A DNA stretch of 64,000 nucleotides from Deltaproteobacteria bacterium (GTDB taxonomy: Bacteria; Desulfobacterota; Binatia; UBA1149; JAJCZL01): NCBI GenBank assembly GCA_029262415.1, contig JAJCZL010000018.1, forward strand, positions 43,705-107,704, written 5' to 3'. The translations under genes and the position numbers were made by a program. Positions within the stretch are counted from its first letter, which is position 1. The number at the start of each line of letters is the position of its first letter. The notes under the pieces are model-generated. The model saw nothing but the letters and a program-made list of their open reading frames with translations, did no database searches and was not told the DNA's origin. Of this stretch, positions 46,774 through 57,171 are shown one piece after another.

Positions 46774-47301
46774 ATGAGAAACCCACCCAAGCAAATGGAC
46801 GGCATTGCCGGTGTCCTGCACCGCGCGCTCTCGCGTATAGGGTTGGATCGCGAACTCGACGACTATCGCGTCATTCAACTGTGGGACGAGGTTGTCGGCC
46901 CAACGGTCGCACGAAATGCGCAGCCTACTCGGCTAGACAGCAAACGTCTGGTCGTCGTCGTGCGCAGTGCCCCATGGCTGCAAGAACTCGGCATGCTCCG
47001 CCGGGATCTGTGCACACGGCTCAACGCCGCGATGGGCCGTAACGTGATCAACGAGATTTTCTTGGTCGTCGGCAAGATCGAATACAATGACGCGCACCGC
47101 TCGCACGCGCCACGGCGCAAGCCGGAGCCCGCGGGCATAGGATCGCAGAGTGCCGGCGTCACCGCCGTAGGTGCAGGTATACCGCCGGTCGCGCGCGACC
47201 TCGCCATCGCTTCGCCGGATATGAAGGCTCACGGATTGAGTGGTGAGATCGCCGCAGCGTTCGACAAACTCTGGCGCGCCAAGCACCGCGGCGAGGGCTG
47301 A
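46774..47301 (+). CDS. dciA: DciA-type DNA replication protein (DUF721)
   Basis: 175 residues. The N-terminal ~100 residues match DUF721: WDEVVGPTVARNAQPTRLDSKRLVVVVRSAPWLQELGMLRRDL is the conserved core. DciA loads the replicative helicase in bacteria without DnaC. The last 75 residues are low-complexity and variable. Convergent with thiI. Confidence 0.85.
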   Translation: MRNPPKQMDGIAGVLHRALSRIGLDRELDDYRVIQLWDEVVGPTVARNAQPTRLDSKRLVVVVRSAPWLQELGMLRRDLCTRLNAAMGRNVINEIFLVVGKIEYNDAHRSHAPRRKPEPAGIGSQSAGVTAVGAGIPPVARDLAIASPDMKAHGLSGEIAAAFDKLWRAKHRGEG

Positions 47302-47317
47302 TACCAACGCGACAACG

Positions 47318-48511
<1,194 letters not shown>

Positions 48512-48537
48512 GCGCAGAACCTAACGCGGATACTTCG

Positions 48538-49185
48538 GTGACGCATCCCCCAGCCACCACGGCTGAGCCCCTTTGCGCGCTCACTCGGGCTCACCGATAC
48601 TCACGGTTCGCCGTGAAACTCACCGACCTGGATACCCTGCGCGCGGCACTCGAGCGCCGTCGGCGCCGTCAGCTTATTGAACACGGGGCATTTGCCTGCG
48701 CGGTCCTGGTCCCGTTGATCGAGACTGTCGGCGGAATCGAAGTGCTCTATACTCTGCGCAGCGAGGACCTCAACAGCCACAAGGGTCAGGTCGCGTTCCC
48801 CGGCGGGAAACGTGACGCGGCCGACACTGACCTACGCGCCACGGCGTTGCGCGAGACCCACGAAGAAGTCGGCATCGAGCCGAACGATATCGAAATCATC
48901 GGTGCTCTCGACGACGTGACCACCGTCTTAGGCAAATACGTGATCACGCCTTACGTCGCACGGCTCGCGCCGCCCGCCAACCTCTCGCTCAATCCGGCGG
49001 AAGTCGTCGATGCCTTCACGGTGCCGATGGAGAAGCTCATCGACCCTAGGTATCGCAAGAGCGAGGAACGAGTGTTTGACGGAACCAGTTATACGATCAG
49101 TACGATCACCGCGGGCCCCCATCTCATTTGGGGCGTGACGCACGCAATCACGCTGGACCTACTCGAACGAATGAAGGGCCTCTGA
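48538..49185 (+). CDS. Nudix hydrolase, CoA pyrophosphatase-like
   Basis: 215 residues from GTG 48538, with a GTG at 48613 as alternative. The Nudix box is GGKRDAADTDLRATALRETHEEVGI, preceded by LNSHKGQVAFPGG as in YeaB/NUDT7-type CoA pyrophosphatases, which split CoA and derivatives. Divergent from thiI with 26 bases between starts. Confidence 0.87.
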   Translation: MTHPPATTAEPLCALTRAHRYSRFAVKLTDLDTLRAALERRRRRQLIEHGAFACAVLVPLIETVGGIEVLYTLRSEDLNSHKGQVAFPGGKRDAADTDLRATALRETHEEVGIEPNDIEIIGALDDVTTVLGKYVITPYVARLAPPANLSLNPAEVVDAFTVPMEKLIDPRYRKSEERVFDGTSYTISTITAGPHLIWGVTHAITLDLLERMKGL

Positions 49186-49242
49186 GCACGGCACCGCGAT
49201 AGCTAAACGCACAAGCAGCGAAACTGACGCCGACCGCGATAC

Positions 49243-49980
49243 TCAGTCAAACTCGATGACCATGTCGTCGAACGCACGTTCGACTTCGAGCTTCTTCGCC
49301 GCCCGCACATCGGTACCAAGATGCGTAAGCACCAGACGCTTACAACCGAGCTTGTCGCGGTTGGCGAGTATGTCGTCGTAAGACGTGTGAAAGTCGGTCT
49401 CGGGTTTCATCGAGCAGCATTCACACAGAAACAAATCTGTTGATTGACTGCGATGGACGAACTCTTCGCTCCAGGCCGAATCTCCGGAGAACAACATCGA
49501 GTGGCGGCCTGCGCTGATCCGGTAGCCTAGACAAAACGGCTCGGCTTCGTGCGGAACGCGAAACGCTTCGACACGCAGACCGGCCAGCTCGAAGCTGTCG
49601 CCGGGACTGACCGCACGCTCGCGCAACTCGAACGGCATCCGCTGGAAGTGCTCTTCTTTGTACAAGTTGGCGTAGAGACTGGTGATGCGCGCGCGGGTGC
49701 TCGGCGGCCCGGCAATGACGAACGGCCGATCGCGGTAACTGCAGAAAAGATAGTCGAGCAGTAGGAAAGGCACGCCGCCGAAATGGTCGCCGTGGAGGTG
49801 CGAAACCAACACAGCGTCGATTTCGTCGGGCGGGACGCCGTTGCGCTTGAGGCCGGCCAAGGTCGACGGCCCACACTCAAGCAGAATTTTCCCCCCGTCG
49901 TGTTCCAGCAAATACGCGCTGTGCAGCGCACCGCCCGCATTGAAGGCGTCGCCGGAACCGAGTACCCGTACACGGAACAT
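49243..49980 (-). CDS. Metallo-beta-lactamase-fold hydrolase (RNase Z / phosphodiesterase-like)
   Basis: 245 residues from ATG 49980. Zinc motif SHLHGDHFGG near residue 63, then FSGDSAWSEEFV (Asp ligand) and LTHLGTDV (last His). The opening RVLGSGDAFNAGGALHSAYLLEH and the layout are those of the RNase Z/PhnP-like branch, but the RNase Z exosite is missing. Substrate unknown; possibly a cyclic nucleotide or nucleic acid phosphodiester. Divergent from the rlmD-type gene, 15 bases apart. Confidence 0.82.
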   Translation of the reverse strand: MFRVRVLGSGDAFNAGGALHSAYLLEHDGGKILLECGPSTLAGLKRNGVPPDEIDAVLVSHLHGDHFGGVPFLLLDYLFCSYRDRPFVIAGPPSTRARITSLYANLYKEEHFQRMPFELRERAVSPGDSFELAGLRVEAFRVPHEAEPFCLGYRISAGRHSMLFSGDSAWSEEFVHRSQSTDLFLCECCSMKPETDFHTSYDDILANRDKLGCKRLVLTHLGTDVRAAKKLEVERAFDDMVIEFD

Positions 49981-49995
49981 GCGTAGACCACCTAA

Positions 49996-51393
49996 ATGCT
50001 CCGCCCCCCGCAAGTCAAGGACCGCTTTGGTTTCGCACAGCAGAGGCGACCGGATTTGAACCTCGGGGATGTCCTCGAACTGGAAGCAGGACCGCTCGCG
50101 TACGGGCGCTCTGCGGTCTGCCGACACCAGGGCCGCGTGGTCTTTGTCGAGCGTGTGGCTCCGGGCGACCGCCTACGCGCCGAGGTTACGGCGCTGCATA
50201 CCTCCTACGCTGAGGCCCGGCTGCTCGAACTGCTCGAAGCCGGCACCGCTCGGGTGGAGGCCCCTTGCCCGATCGTCGAGGAATGCGGCGGATGCCCCTG
50301 GCAACACGTAGCCTACGACGAGCAGTGCAAGGCCAAAGAGGCAGCACTGCGCGACTGCCTAACGCGAATCGCGGGGATTTCCGACCCACCGGTCTCGCCG
50401 ATCATCGCTTCGCCGCAAACCGAGGAGTACCGCAACCGAATTAAGCTGCGCTTTGACGGCCGCAAGCTCGGGTTTTACCGCGCGCAGACCCACTCGGTCG
50501 TTGAGGTCGATAATTGTCTGATCGCTGAACCTCGCCTGCGAAGCGCACTGTTGACAGCTGCCACGTTCGCGCGCGCTCTCGATACGCAGATCACCCGCCT
50601 CGAGATCGTCAGCCGCGGCAAGTCCGACGGGGTATTCTTCGCGGTGAACTCGCGTGGACGCCTCAAGCCGGCCGACGCCGCACGCGCCAAAGAGCTGATC
50701 GCCGACCGCGCCAAAGATGTGCGCGGGGTCACGATGTGGGGACGTGGCTGGCGCCGCTCGTGGGGCGAGACGGATCGTCGCACCGTGCTTCGCGGTGCCA
50801 CTCTCACAGGTGCCGATCCGAGCACAGCTGCAGACCTGGGAATCGACTCTGCCGGTTCGGCTTTCGGGCAGATCAATACGCGGGCTAACGAGATTTTGGT
50901 ACGCGAGGTCCAACGTGCGCTCGACCTCGATCCGGGCGACACCCTTCTCGAATTGTATGCAGGCTCGGGAAATTTTTCGCTGCCGATCGCCGCTGCGTGT
51001 CGCAAGGTTCGCGCGATCGAAACCGACGTTGCCGCGTGTGAGGCTGGGCGCCAGGCTGCAGCACGCCATGGCATCCGCAACGTCGCGTTCACCGCTGAAC
51101 GCGCCGAGGAGACCCTTGAGCGCCTGGTCGCTAAGGCCGGCACCCCCGGCGCCGAGCGAATGCCCGATGCCGTCCTAGTCGATCCCCCGCGCAACGGGCT
51201 GGGCAAGTGTGCAGCGGCCATCGCCCGTTTGGGGGCGCCCAAAGTGGTCTATGTCTCGTGCAATCCGGCCACACTGGCCCGGGATATCAAGGTGTTGAGA
51301 GCTTCCGGCTACGAACTACAAAGCGCTTGCCCAATCGACCTATTCCCTCATACTTTCCATGTAGAGGCCGTGTGCACTCTAAAGTTGACTTGA
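49996..51393 (+). CDS. rlmD: 23S rRNA (uracil-5)-methyltransferase RlmD type
   Basis: 465 residues. N-terminal TRAM-like domain, then Fe-S cysteines C-x5-C-x2-C in CPIVEECGGCPWQH with a fourth Cys in VDNCLIAE. The SAM-binding strand is LLELYAGSGNFSLPIA. Catalytic blocks DPPRNGLGK and VYVSCNPATLARD identify the RumA/TrmA m5U family. RlmD versus RlmCD or TrmA-like cannot be separated from sequence alone. Start ATG 49996; a later start at about 50069 is possible. Confidence 0.88.
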   Translation: MLRPPQVKDRFGFAQQRRPDLNLGDVLELEAGPLAYGRSAVCRHQGRVVFVERVAPGDRLRAEVTALHTSYAEARLLELLEAGTARVEAPCPIVEECGGCPWQHVAYDEQCKAKEAALRDCLTRIAGISDPPVSPIIASPQTEEYRNRIKLRFDGRKLGFYRAQTHSVVEVDNCLIAEPRLRSALLTAATFARALDTQITRLEIVSRGKSDGVFFAVNSRGRLKPADAARAKELIADRAKDVRGVTMWGRGWRRSWGETDRRTVLRGATLTGADPSTAADLGIDSAGSAFGQINTRANEILVREVQRALDLDPGDTLLELYAGSGNFSLPIAAACRKVRAIETDVAACEAGRQAAARHGIRNVAFTAERAEETLERLVAKAGTPGAERMPDAVLVDPPRNGLGKCAAAIARLGAPKVVYVSCNPATLARDIKVLRASGYELQSACPIDLFPHTFHVEAVCTLKLT

Positions 51394-51450
51394 GCAAAAC
51401 CAGTCCTTAGTGTCGCTGACACCGGGCCAAGTGACTCTGAGCGGACCGTT

Positions 51451-51714
51451 ATGAAGAAAAAGCCACTCGCTGCGAAAGAGCAGATCGGTCGTAAGACCAA
51501 GATTACGATTATCCCCGGAAAGGGAGTTTCGCAGGCCATCAACTACCTGTTGGAAGACCGCGATGAACTCGAATGGCTGGTGGCAGTGGGTCGCAACAAG
51601 GACGGCGAGATTTTCTTCTACGACACCGGCGGCGACATTATCGAGGATCTCGGCACGCTCGAGTACCTCAAGGAGCGCATCGCGCGCGCACACTTCGGCG
51701 AAGACGGCGACTGA
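51451..51714 (+). CDS. Small conserved-looking protein of unknown function
   Basis: 87 residues, not recognised. After a Lys-rich N-terminus, TKITIIPGKGVSQAINYLLED, then ELEWLVAVGRNKDGEIFFYDTG and GTLEYLKERIARAHFGED. Alternating strand and helix with charged ends suggests a small soluble alpha/beta fold. It lies 57 bases after rlmD and 21 before the TPR gene, on the same strand, so it is probably cotranscribed with the TPR gene. Codon use fits its neighbours. Confidence 0.6.
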   Translation: MKKKPLAAKEQIGRKTKITIIPGKGVSQAINYLLEDRDELEWLVAVGRNKDGEIFFYDTGGDIIEDLGTLEYLKERIARAHFGEDGD

Positions 51715-51735
51715 TCCCGCCGCGCCGGCCTTTTT

Positions 51736-52416
51736 TTGCGCACCTTCTTTCTCTTCTTCATTCTGAATTCACTGTTCAGAAATCCCCTGTTGGCACTCAT
51801 CGTCGTTGGCGCGATCTTTTACTTCTCCGAGGCGCGCTACTCAGGCCGCTATTTCAACCCGCTAAAGACGATCACCAAGAAGGGCGTGATCCGCGATCTG
51901 CTCTCGCGGGTCTCGATCAACCCCCACGACGTTGGCGCGCGCAACGATCTCGGCCGCCTGCTCATCGATGAAGGCCGTGCGCCTGAGGCCCGCGAGCACC
52001 TCGAGGTCGCGATCACGCGCATGGACGACTCGCCCGAGACCCACTACTTTCTCGGCCGTGCGCTTATCGAGACCGGCAACGGCGATAAAGGCGTCGAGCA
52101 CATCCGCAAGGCTTTGGAGCTCAAACCCGGCTTTCTTTACGGGGAACCCAGCGTTGCGCTGGCTCGGTATTTTGCCGAACTGGGTAGCCACGGAGAATCG
52201 TCCGTCGCTGCTACGGACGCGGTGCGCGTGAACACCTCGAGCGTCGAGGGTTGGTTTCGTTTGGGCGAGGCCGAACGTGAGCTCGGCGAGAAAGCGCAAG
52301 CCGCGCGCGCCTACGAGAAAGCCGAAGAGGCCTTCAAGCACCTGCCTAGCTACCTCCGCATGGCGAATCGCACCTGGCGGTCACGCGCCCGCAAAGCTGC
52401 GAAACACCTCGGCTGA
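51736..52416 (+). CDS. Membrane-anchored TPR protein
   Basis: 226 residues from TTG 51736; MRTFFLFFILNSL is part of a membrane anchor to about residue 30 (LLALIVVGAIFYFSEARY). Three to four tetratricopeptide-type repeats follow: RNDLGRLLIDEGRAPEAREHLEVAI, THYFLGRALIETGNGDKGVEHIRKALEL, VEGWFRLGEAERELGEKAQAARAYEKA. Likely a periplasmic or cytoplasmic-face scaffold. Partner unknown; directly downstream of the unknown small gene. Confidence 0.75.
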   Translation: MRTFFLFFILNSLFRNPLLALIVVGAIFYFSEARYSGRYFNPLKTITKKGVIRDLLSRVSINPHDVGARNDLGRLLIDEGRAPEAREHLEVAITRMDDSPETHYFLGRALIETGNGDKGVEHIRKALELKPGFLYGEPSVALARYFAELGSHGESSVAATDAVRVNTSSVEGWFRLGEAERELGEKAQAARAYEKAEEAFKHLPSYLRMANRTWRSRARKAAKHLG

Positions 52417-52426
52417 GGCCCGGGTC

Positions 52427-53191
52427 TCAGCACCGCACGGCGTTGTCCGCGGCTGCCTGGGTGATAGGCCGGGTGAGTTCGCTCAGGCGGCTTTGCTGGG
52501 TGCCCGCTTTGTCAAAGTTCTCTGGTGCCAGCCAAGCGGAAAATGCACGCTGTAGGGCCGGCCATTCAGTATCGATCGCGGCGTACCAGGCTGTGTCGCG
52601 GCTACGCCCCTTGTAAACCATCGCCTGCCTGAAGATCCCTTCGTAGGTGAAGCCCAATCGTTGTGCGGCAACACGCGAAGGCCCGTTGAGCGAGTCGCAC
52701 TTCCACTCATAGCGGCGGTAGCCGAGTTCGAAGATGTGCTTCATCATCAAATACATCGCTTCGGTCGCAACAGGGCTTTTCTTGAGGCGCTCGGAGTAGT
52801 GGATATGGCCGACTTCGATCGATCCCATCTCGGGTGCGATGCGCAGGTAGCTCGCAACGCCGACCGCTTCGACGACGTCGGACTTGCGCAGGATCGCGAA
52901 AAACAACGGATCCTTCGTCTGGGCTGACGCTTCCAGCCATTTCTCGTAGGCGGAAAGCGTCTCAAACGGACCGTAGGGAAGGTAGGTCCAGTTACGGCCG
53001 GCTTTGTCCAGACGGGTCACCTCGTAGAGCGCGGCGGCGTGGGCATCCGGGTTCAAAGGCTCGAGCCGACAGGTGCGGCCCTCCATGGGTTCGCGCAGCG
53101 GTTGCGGCGGCGGACTCCAGTCTACGAGGTCACAACCGACCGGCTGGCCGTGCTGGTTACGCTTCAAGGTCACGGGCACATTAAGACGCAA
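52427..53191 (-). CDS. GNAT-family N-acetyltransferase (RimJ/RimL-like)
   Basis: 254 residues from a TTG-type start at 53191; GTG at 53173 is an alternative. EPLNPDAHAAALYEVTR opens the fold, VGVASYLRIAPEMGSIEVGHIHYSERLKKSPVATEAMYLMMKHIF carries the acetyl-CoA strand region, and KCDSLNGPSRVAAQRLGFTYEGIFRQAMVYKGRSRDTAWYA is the C-terminal core typical of the GNAT group that acts on amino groups of amino acids or proteins. Substrate unknown. Convergent with the TPR gene. Confidence 0.85.
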   Translation of the reverse strand: MRLNVPVTLKRNQHGQPVGCDLVDWSPPPQPLREPMEGRTCRLEPLNPDAHAAALYEVTRLDKAGRNWTYLPYGPFETLSAYEKWLEASAQTKDPLFFAILRKSDVVEAVGVASYLRIAPEMGSIEVGHIHYSERLKKSPVATEAMYLMMKHIFELGYRRYEWKCDSLNGPSRVAAQRLGFTYEGIFRQAMVYKGRSRDTAWYAAIDTEWPALQRAFSAWLAPENFDKAGTQQSRLSELTRPITQAAADNAVRC

Positions 53192-53240
53192 CCGACCGTC
53201 GGCGAGCGATGCGGTTCACGTGCCTACTCAAAACCCTTGC

Positions 53241-54512
53241 TCAGAGCGCATGAAACACCAGCCCGGTAAGCAGCTTAGGATAAAAGTATGTAGACTTTTG
53301 CGGCATCAGCTCTCCGGCTTCACACACCGAGGCCAGTTGGTCGCTGCGCGTAGGGTTCATCAAGAACCCCGCTTGCGAGCGGCCCGTGTATACATGGTCG
53401 AGCAAGTCGTCACGGTCGACTGTGTAGACGAGCTTGGGCTCGGCGCAACCTGAATCAGCCAGCGCCCCGCCGATGACATCGTTGTGCAAAAAATGCACAT
53501 CGAGGCCTGCTAGCGGCGAGCCGGATCGCGGCTGCCCGTCCGGCTCGACGATAAAGCACTCGGCGGATCCGGCAAGCGCCACGGCGACCCCGACCCGGTG
53601 AGAGCTGCCGACCTCTTCCAACGCATCAAGCATCGCTCCGCGTCCGCCCCTACCAACCGCAAACTCGCGAACGTGGAACCGTTCACGCAGCAACGCGGCA
53701 AACTTTCCCATGTCAGCACCATCGGCTGAAACCACCTCACGGTGCGTGGGCAGGATGACCATGCCCGGATCCTCGAAGGCTGCGAGAAACGCCATCACGT
53801 GGGCGTTGGGTTCATCGCCGTCGCCCGGTGCCGCGTCGCTGTCGGGTGGATCAGCGTCTGCGTGTAAGTGCTTGTAGTAGTTGAGCGCGGTCTCGTAGCG
53901 GTGGTGTCCGTCGGCGATATAAACGGTACGGCCGGATACCGCCTGTTCGGCTGCGGCGATCGCATCGGGATCGCTCATCGGCCACAGACGGTGGCGCACG
54001 CCTTCGACTTTAACGTCAACATCGGCCGGAGCATCCCAGCCGCCGTTGGGCTCGGGATGAAAATCGGGGTTCGAATACAAACCAAAAATCGGGCTGAGGT
54101 TGGTGCGAACTTGTTTGGTCAGCTTGAGGCGGTCGTCCTTGTGGTGAGAGAACGTCTGCTCGTGCGGGAGCACTATCCGACGCGAGAAAGGTTCGAGGTG
54201 AAGAGCACCGATCAGACCGACACGGCGCTTGGCTTCGCCGGCGATTTCAAACTCTTGGCAGTAGAGGTAAAAACCCGGCGCAGCGTCGCGCTCGATCGCG
54301 CCCTTACGCGTCCACTGCCGGTACAGCCCTGCAGCAACGTCGTGGCCGTCTGGATTCAAGATAAGATGGGTCGCGTTATACTCACTTGAAGAGAGCAACT
54401 CTTCGCGACGCGATTCACTGATGACGTCGTAGGGCGGCGCGACGATGTCCTGCATCGAGCCGACAATGTCAGGGTTGAAACGATAGCCTCTAAATGGGCG
54501 AAAACGTGCCAC
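53241..54512 (-). CDS. DUF1015 family protein
   Basis: 423 residues. FRPFRGYRFNPDIVGSMQDIVAPPYDVIS opens it, and VYIADGHHRYETAL is the family signature, with GLYS, PTHREV and RLVYTVDRDDLLDHV-like blocks. DUF1015 proteins are widespread and uncharacterised, sometimes linked to serine kinase or HTH domains; here alone. It lies 240 bases downstream of tsaC on the same strand. Confidence 0.9.
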   Translation of the reverse strand: MARFRPFRGYRFNPDIVGSMQDIVAPPYDVISESRREELLSSSEYNATHLILNPDGHDVAAGLYRQWTRKGAIERDAAPGFYLYCQEFEIAGEAKRRVGLIGALHLEPFSRRIVLPHEQTFSHHKDDRLKLTKQVRTNLSPIFGLYSNPDFHPEPNGGWDAPADVDVKVEGVRHRLWPMSDPDAIAAAEQAVSGRTVYIADGHHRYETALNYYKHLHADADPPDSDAAPGDGDEPNAHVMAFLAAFEDPGMVILPTHREVVSADGADMGKFAALLRERFHVREFAVGRGGRGAMLDALEEVGSSHRVGVAVALAGSAECFIVEPDGQPRSGSPLAGLDVHFLHNDVIGGALADSGCAEPKLVYTVDRDDLLDHVYTGRSQAGFLMNPTRSDQLASVCEAGELMPQKSTYFYPKLLTGLVFHAL

Positions 54513-54755
54513 TCAGTCCTCCAGTTCGCCCGCGGTGGAAACCGCATCGGTAGCGATCACTCGCGCACGCACCATGCCCGCACCCGCTCCGCGCACCTCA
54601 ACCACCATTGATACGAAGCCGTAGCCGCGAAGTCCACCGACGCTCCCGGTCCCGCTGCCGCAATCCTATTATGATAGATGGTGTCAATCGCTAACAGCGA
54701 CCGCAGCGAGGTAGGACGGCCTCGCGTGGCGACTGCTTTCACGAGACGTAATCCA

Positions 54756-55379
54756 CTAGCCGCGTCTAAGCACAGACGCCAACGCTTGCTCACTGATGGC
54801 TCCGGCACGCAAGACCCGCATACCCTCTGCGCTTACCTCGACGACGGTCGAAACCGGTTCGGCCCCGCGCCGGCCACCGTCCAGATATTCGGCTACACGG
54901 TCACCAAAATAGGCGCGCGCCTCTGCGACCGATTGCGCGGGCTTCTGACCCGCAGGATTGGCAGAGGTTGAGGTGATCGCTGCACCGAGCGCAGACGAGA
55001 GCGCAGCAGCCACCGGGTCAGGAGAACAACGCAAGCCCACGCCGCCGCTCTCTCCTACCAAGCGGCGGTCGAGACCATGCGCAGCGCGCGCAACTATCGT
55101 CAGCGGGCCGGGCCAGAACGCATCAGCCAGCAGTTGCACTTGCTCGGCCACGGGGCCGGCAAGCAGCCCGCGCGCCACTCGGATGTCGGGCACCAGCACG
55201 GAGAATGCTTTTTCCGCATCGCGGCCTTTCACTTCCGCGAGTTCCTGCAGGGCTTCGGCAGAATCGATCGCGGCGGCGAGGCCGTACACCGTCTCAGTCG
55301 GATAGCAGACGAGCCCGTCCGAACGCAGCGCAGCGCAGGCGCGCGCAAGGATCGAGCTGAATTCAGGCTCCGCCGTCAA
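54756..55379 (-). CDS. tsaC: L-threonylcarbamoyladenylate synthase
   Basis: About 207 residues from TTG 55379, which overlaps the purE end by 17 bases; the longer frame extends inside purE and is unlikely. [36 protein letters not shown] and [14 protein letters not shown] are the YrdC/Sua5 signatures. It makes the precursor for tRNA t6A37. Translationally coupled to purE. Confidence 0.9.
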   Translation of the reverse strand: MTAEPEFSSILARACAALRSDGLVCYPTETVYGLAAAIDSAEALQELAEVKGRDAEKAFSVLVPDIRVARGLLAGPVAEQVQLLADAFWPGPLTIVARAAHGLDRRLVGESGGVGLRCSPDPVAAALSSALGAAITSTSANPAGQKPAQSVAEARAYFGDRVAEYLDGGRRGAEPVSTVVEVSAEGMRVLRAGAISEQALASVLRRG

Positions 55380-55863
55380 CCGACTTAACGACGCCGGGTA
55401 CGGCGTCGGCCTTGGCCTTTTTGCGCGTTGCCAGTTTACCCGCGAGCGCGTTGTCGGATAACGCGAGAATCTGCACGGCAAGCAACGCCGCGTTGGCCGC
55501 ACCGGCTGCGCCGATCGCGAGCGTTCCGACGGGAACACCCGCGGGCATCTGTACCGTCGACAGCAACGCGTCAAAGCCGCGCAACGCTCCCGACTCAAGC
55601 GGTACACCCAACACCGGGAGATTGGTGTTGGCAGCGACCGCACCGGCGAGATGCGCAGCCCGTCCGGCACCGACGATAAACACCTGAATACCACGCCCGG
55701 ATGCTTCCTTGGCGAACGTCGCCGTCATCTCCGGCGAACGGTGCGCCGAGGTCACCACCACCTCGTGCGCGACGCCGAACTCGGCCAGCACGTCGGAGGC
55801 GGGCTGCATCTGTTGCAGATCGCTCTGGCTTCCCATCAAAATCGCTACTTTTGGATTGCTCAT
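55363..55863 (-). CDS. purE: N5-carboxyaminoimidazole ribonucleotide mutase
   Basis: 166 residues. [51 protein letters not shown] and [25 protein letters not shown] are PurE class I signatures; it converts N5-CAIR to CAIR. The last ~25 residues are a poorly conserved tail, partly encoded by bases that overlap the tsaC start. Six bases after purD. Confidence 0.96.
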   Translation of the reverse strand: MSNPKVAILMGSQSDLQQMQPASDVLAEFGVAHEVVVTSAHRSPEMTATFAKEASGRGIQVFIVGAGRAAHLAGAVAANTNLPVLGVPLESGALRGFDALLSTVQMPAGVPVGTLAIGAAGAANAALLAVQILALSDNALAGKLATRKKAKADAVPGVVKSVDGGA

Positions 55864-55869
55864 GGTTTA

Positions 55870-57141
55870 TTACCCTAGTGCACGGTGACCGATATCGCGG
55901 CGAACGTGCGCACCCTTCCAACTTATCTTGCCGACCGCTTCATAGGCGCGATCAAGCGCGGCGCGCATGTCTTTTCCGCGTGCAGTCACTCCGAGAACGC
56001 GGCCGCCTGCGGTTAGCCACCGGCCTTGTTCGTCGCGCGCCGTTCCTGCGTGAAACACTTCTACGCCGTCAAGCGCGTCGGCTTCTTCAATTCCGTTGAT
56101 CGGCACGCCCTTGGGGTAGTCGCCGGGGTACCCCTCAGAGGCCATCACCACACACACCGAGGTATCCGCTGTCCACGCGACTTTCGTTTTGTGCAGCTTG
56201 CGCTCGATGCAAGCCTTGGCGGCGGCGGCGAGCGAGCCGTCCATGCGCATCATCAAGGCCTGGCATTCGGGGTCGCCGAAACGCACGTTGTATTCCAGTA
56301 CCTTGGCCTCACCTTTCTGGATCATCAAACCGGCGTACAACACACCGCAGTAGTCGATGCCGCGGCGGCGCAATGCTTCGACCGTAGGCTCGATCACGCG
56401 CGTGCGAACCTGCTCGGTCATCGCCTCATCGACGACCGGCGCGGGTGAGTACGCGCCCATGCCGCCGGTGTTGGGGCCTCTATCTCCGTCAAATATCGCT
56501 TTGTGGTCCTGGGACGCCGCCAGGCACAGCGAGGTCTCCCCGTCGGTCAGCGCCATGAAAGAGGCTTCTTCGCCGACCAAAAACTCCTCAACGACGATGC
56601 GTGCACCGGCCTCGCCGAAACGTCGGCCGACCAGCATGTCGTCAATCGCCGCGTCGGCTTCGTCCTCGTCGGCACAAATCACCACCCCCTTGCCCGCCGC
56701 CAAACCGTCGGCTTTGACGACGCAGGGGAAACCCAGTTCGCGTGCGTAGGCCTGAGCCTCGGCCGGGTCGCTCAACTCGCGGTAGTCGGCGGTCGGCACA
56801 CCCGCTTCAACCAATAGATCTTTGCTAAACGCTTTCGACGACTCGAGCTGTGCACCGTTTGCGCCGGGGCCGAATACAGCCAAGCCGTTGGCACGGAATT
56901 CATCGACAATACCGTCGGCAAGCGGTGCCTCGGGCCCGACCATCGTAAGATCGACACCGATCTCGTCGGCAAGCCCGGCAAGGCCGCTGATATCGCCGAC
57001 CCCAACGCTCATGCACCTGGCCACCCGCGCGATGCCGGCCGACCCCGGTGCGGCAAACACTTCTTGGACTTCGGGGTCGCGCGCGAATTTCCACGCAAGC
57101 GCGTGCTCACGCCCGCCTGAGCCGACCACCAAAACCTTCAT
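55870..57141 (-). CDS. purD: Phosphoribosylamine-glycine ligase
   Basis: 423 residues, ATP-grasp. VLVVGSGGREHALAWKFA, GPEAPLADGIVDEF, VVKADGLAAGKGVV and DRGPNTGGMGAYSPAPV are characteristic. It makes GAR from phosphoribosylamine and glycine. Between purH and purE on the same strand. Confidence 0.97.
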   Translation of the reverse strand: MKVLVVGSGGREHALAWKFARDPEVQEVFAAPGSAGIARVARCMSVGVGDISGLAGLADEIGVDLTMVGPEAPLADGIVDEFRANGLAVFGPGANGAQLESSKAFSKDLLVEAGVPTADYRELSDPAEAQAYARELGFPCVVKADGLAAGKGVVICADEDEADAAIDDMLVGRRFGEAGARIVVEEFLVGEEASFMALTDGETSLCLAASQDHKAIFDGDRGPNTGGMGAYSPAPVVDEAMTEQVRTRVIEPTVEALRRRGIDYCGVLYAGLMIQKGEAKVLEYNVRFGDPECQALMMRMDGSLAAAAKACIERKLHKTKVAWTADTSVCVVMASEGYPGDYPKGVPINGIEEADALDGVEVFHAGTARDEQGRWLTAGGRVLGVTARGKDMRAALDRAYEAVGKISWKGAHVRRDIGHRALG

Positions 57142-57171
57142 ACGACCGATCCCTTCATCTGCGTGGTGCCC

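Noticed and set aside
54557..54808. 83-codon minus-strand frame between tsaC and the DUF1015 gene
   Set aside because: No recognisable features, overlaps the tsaC end; the 54513-54755 gap is treated as non-coding.
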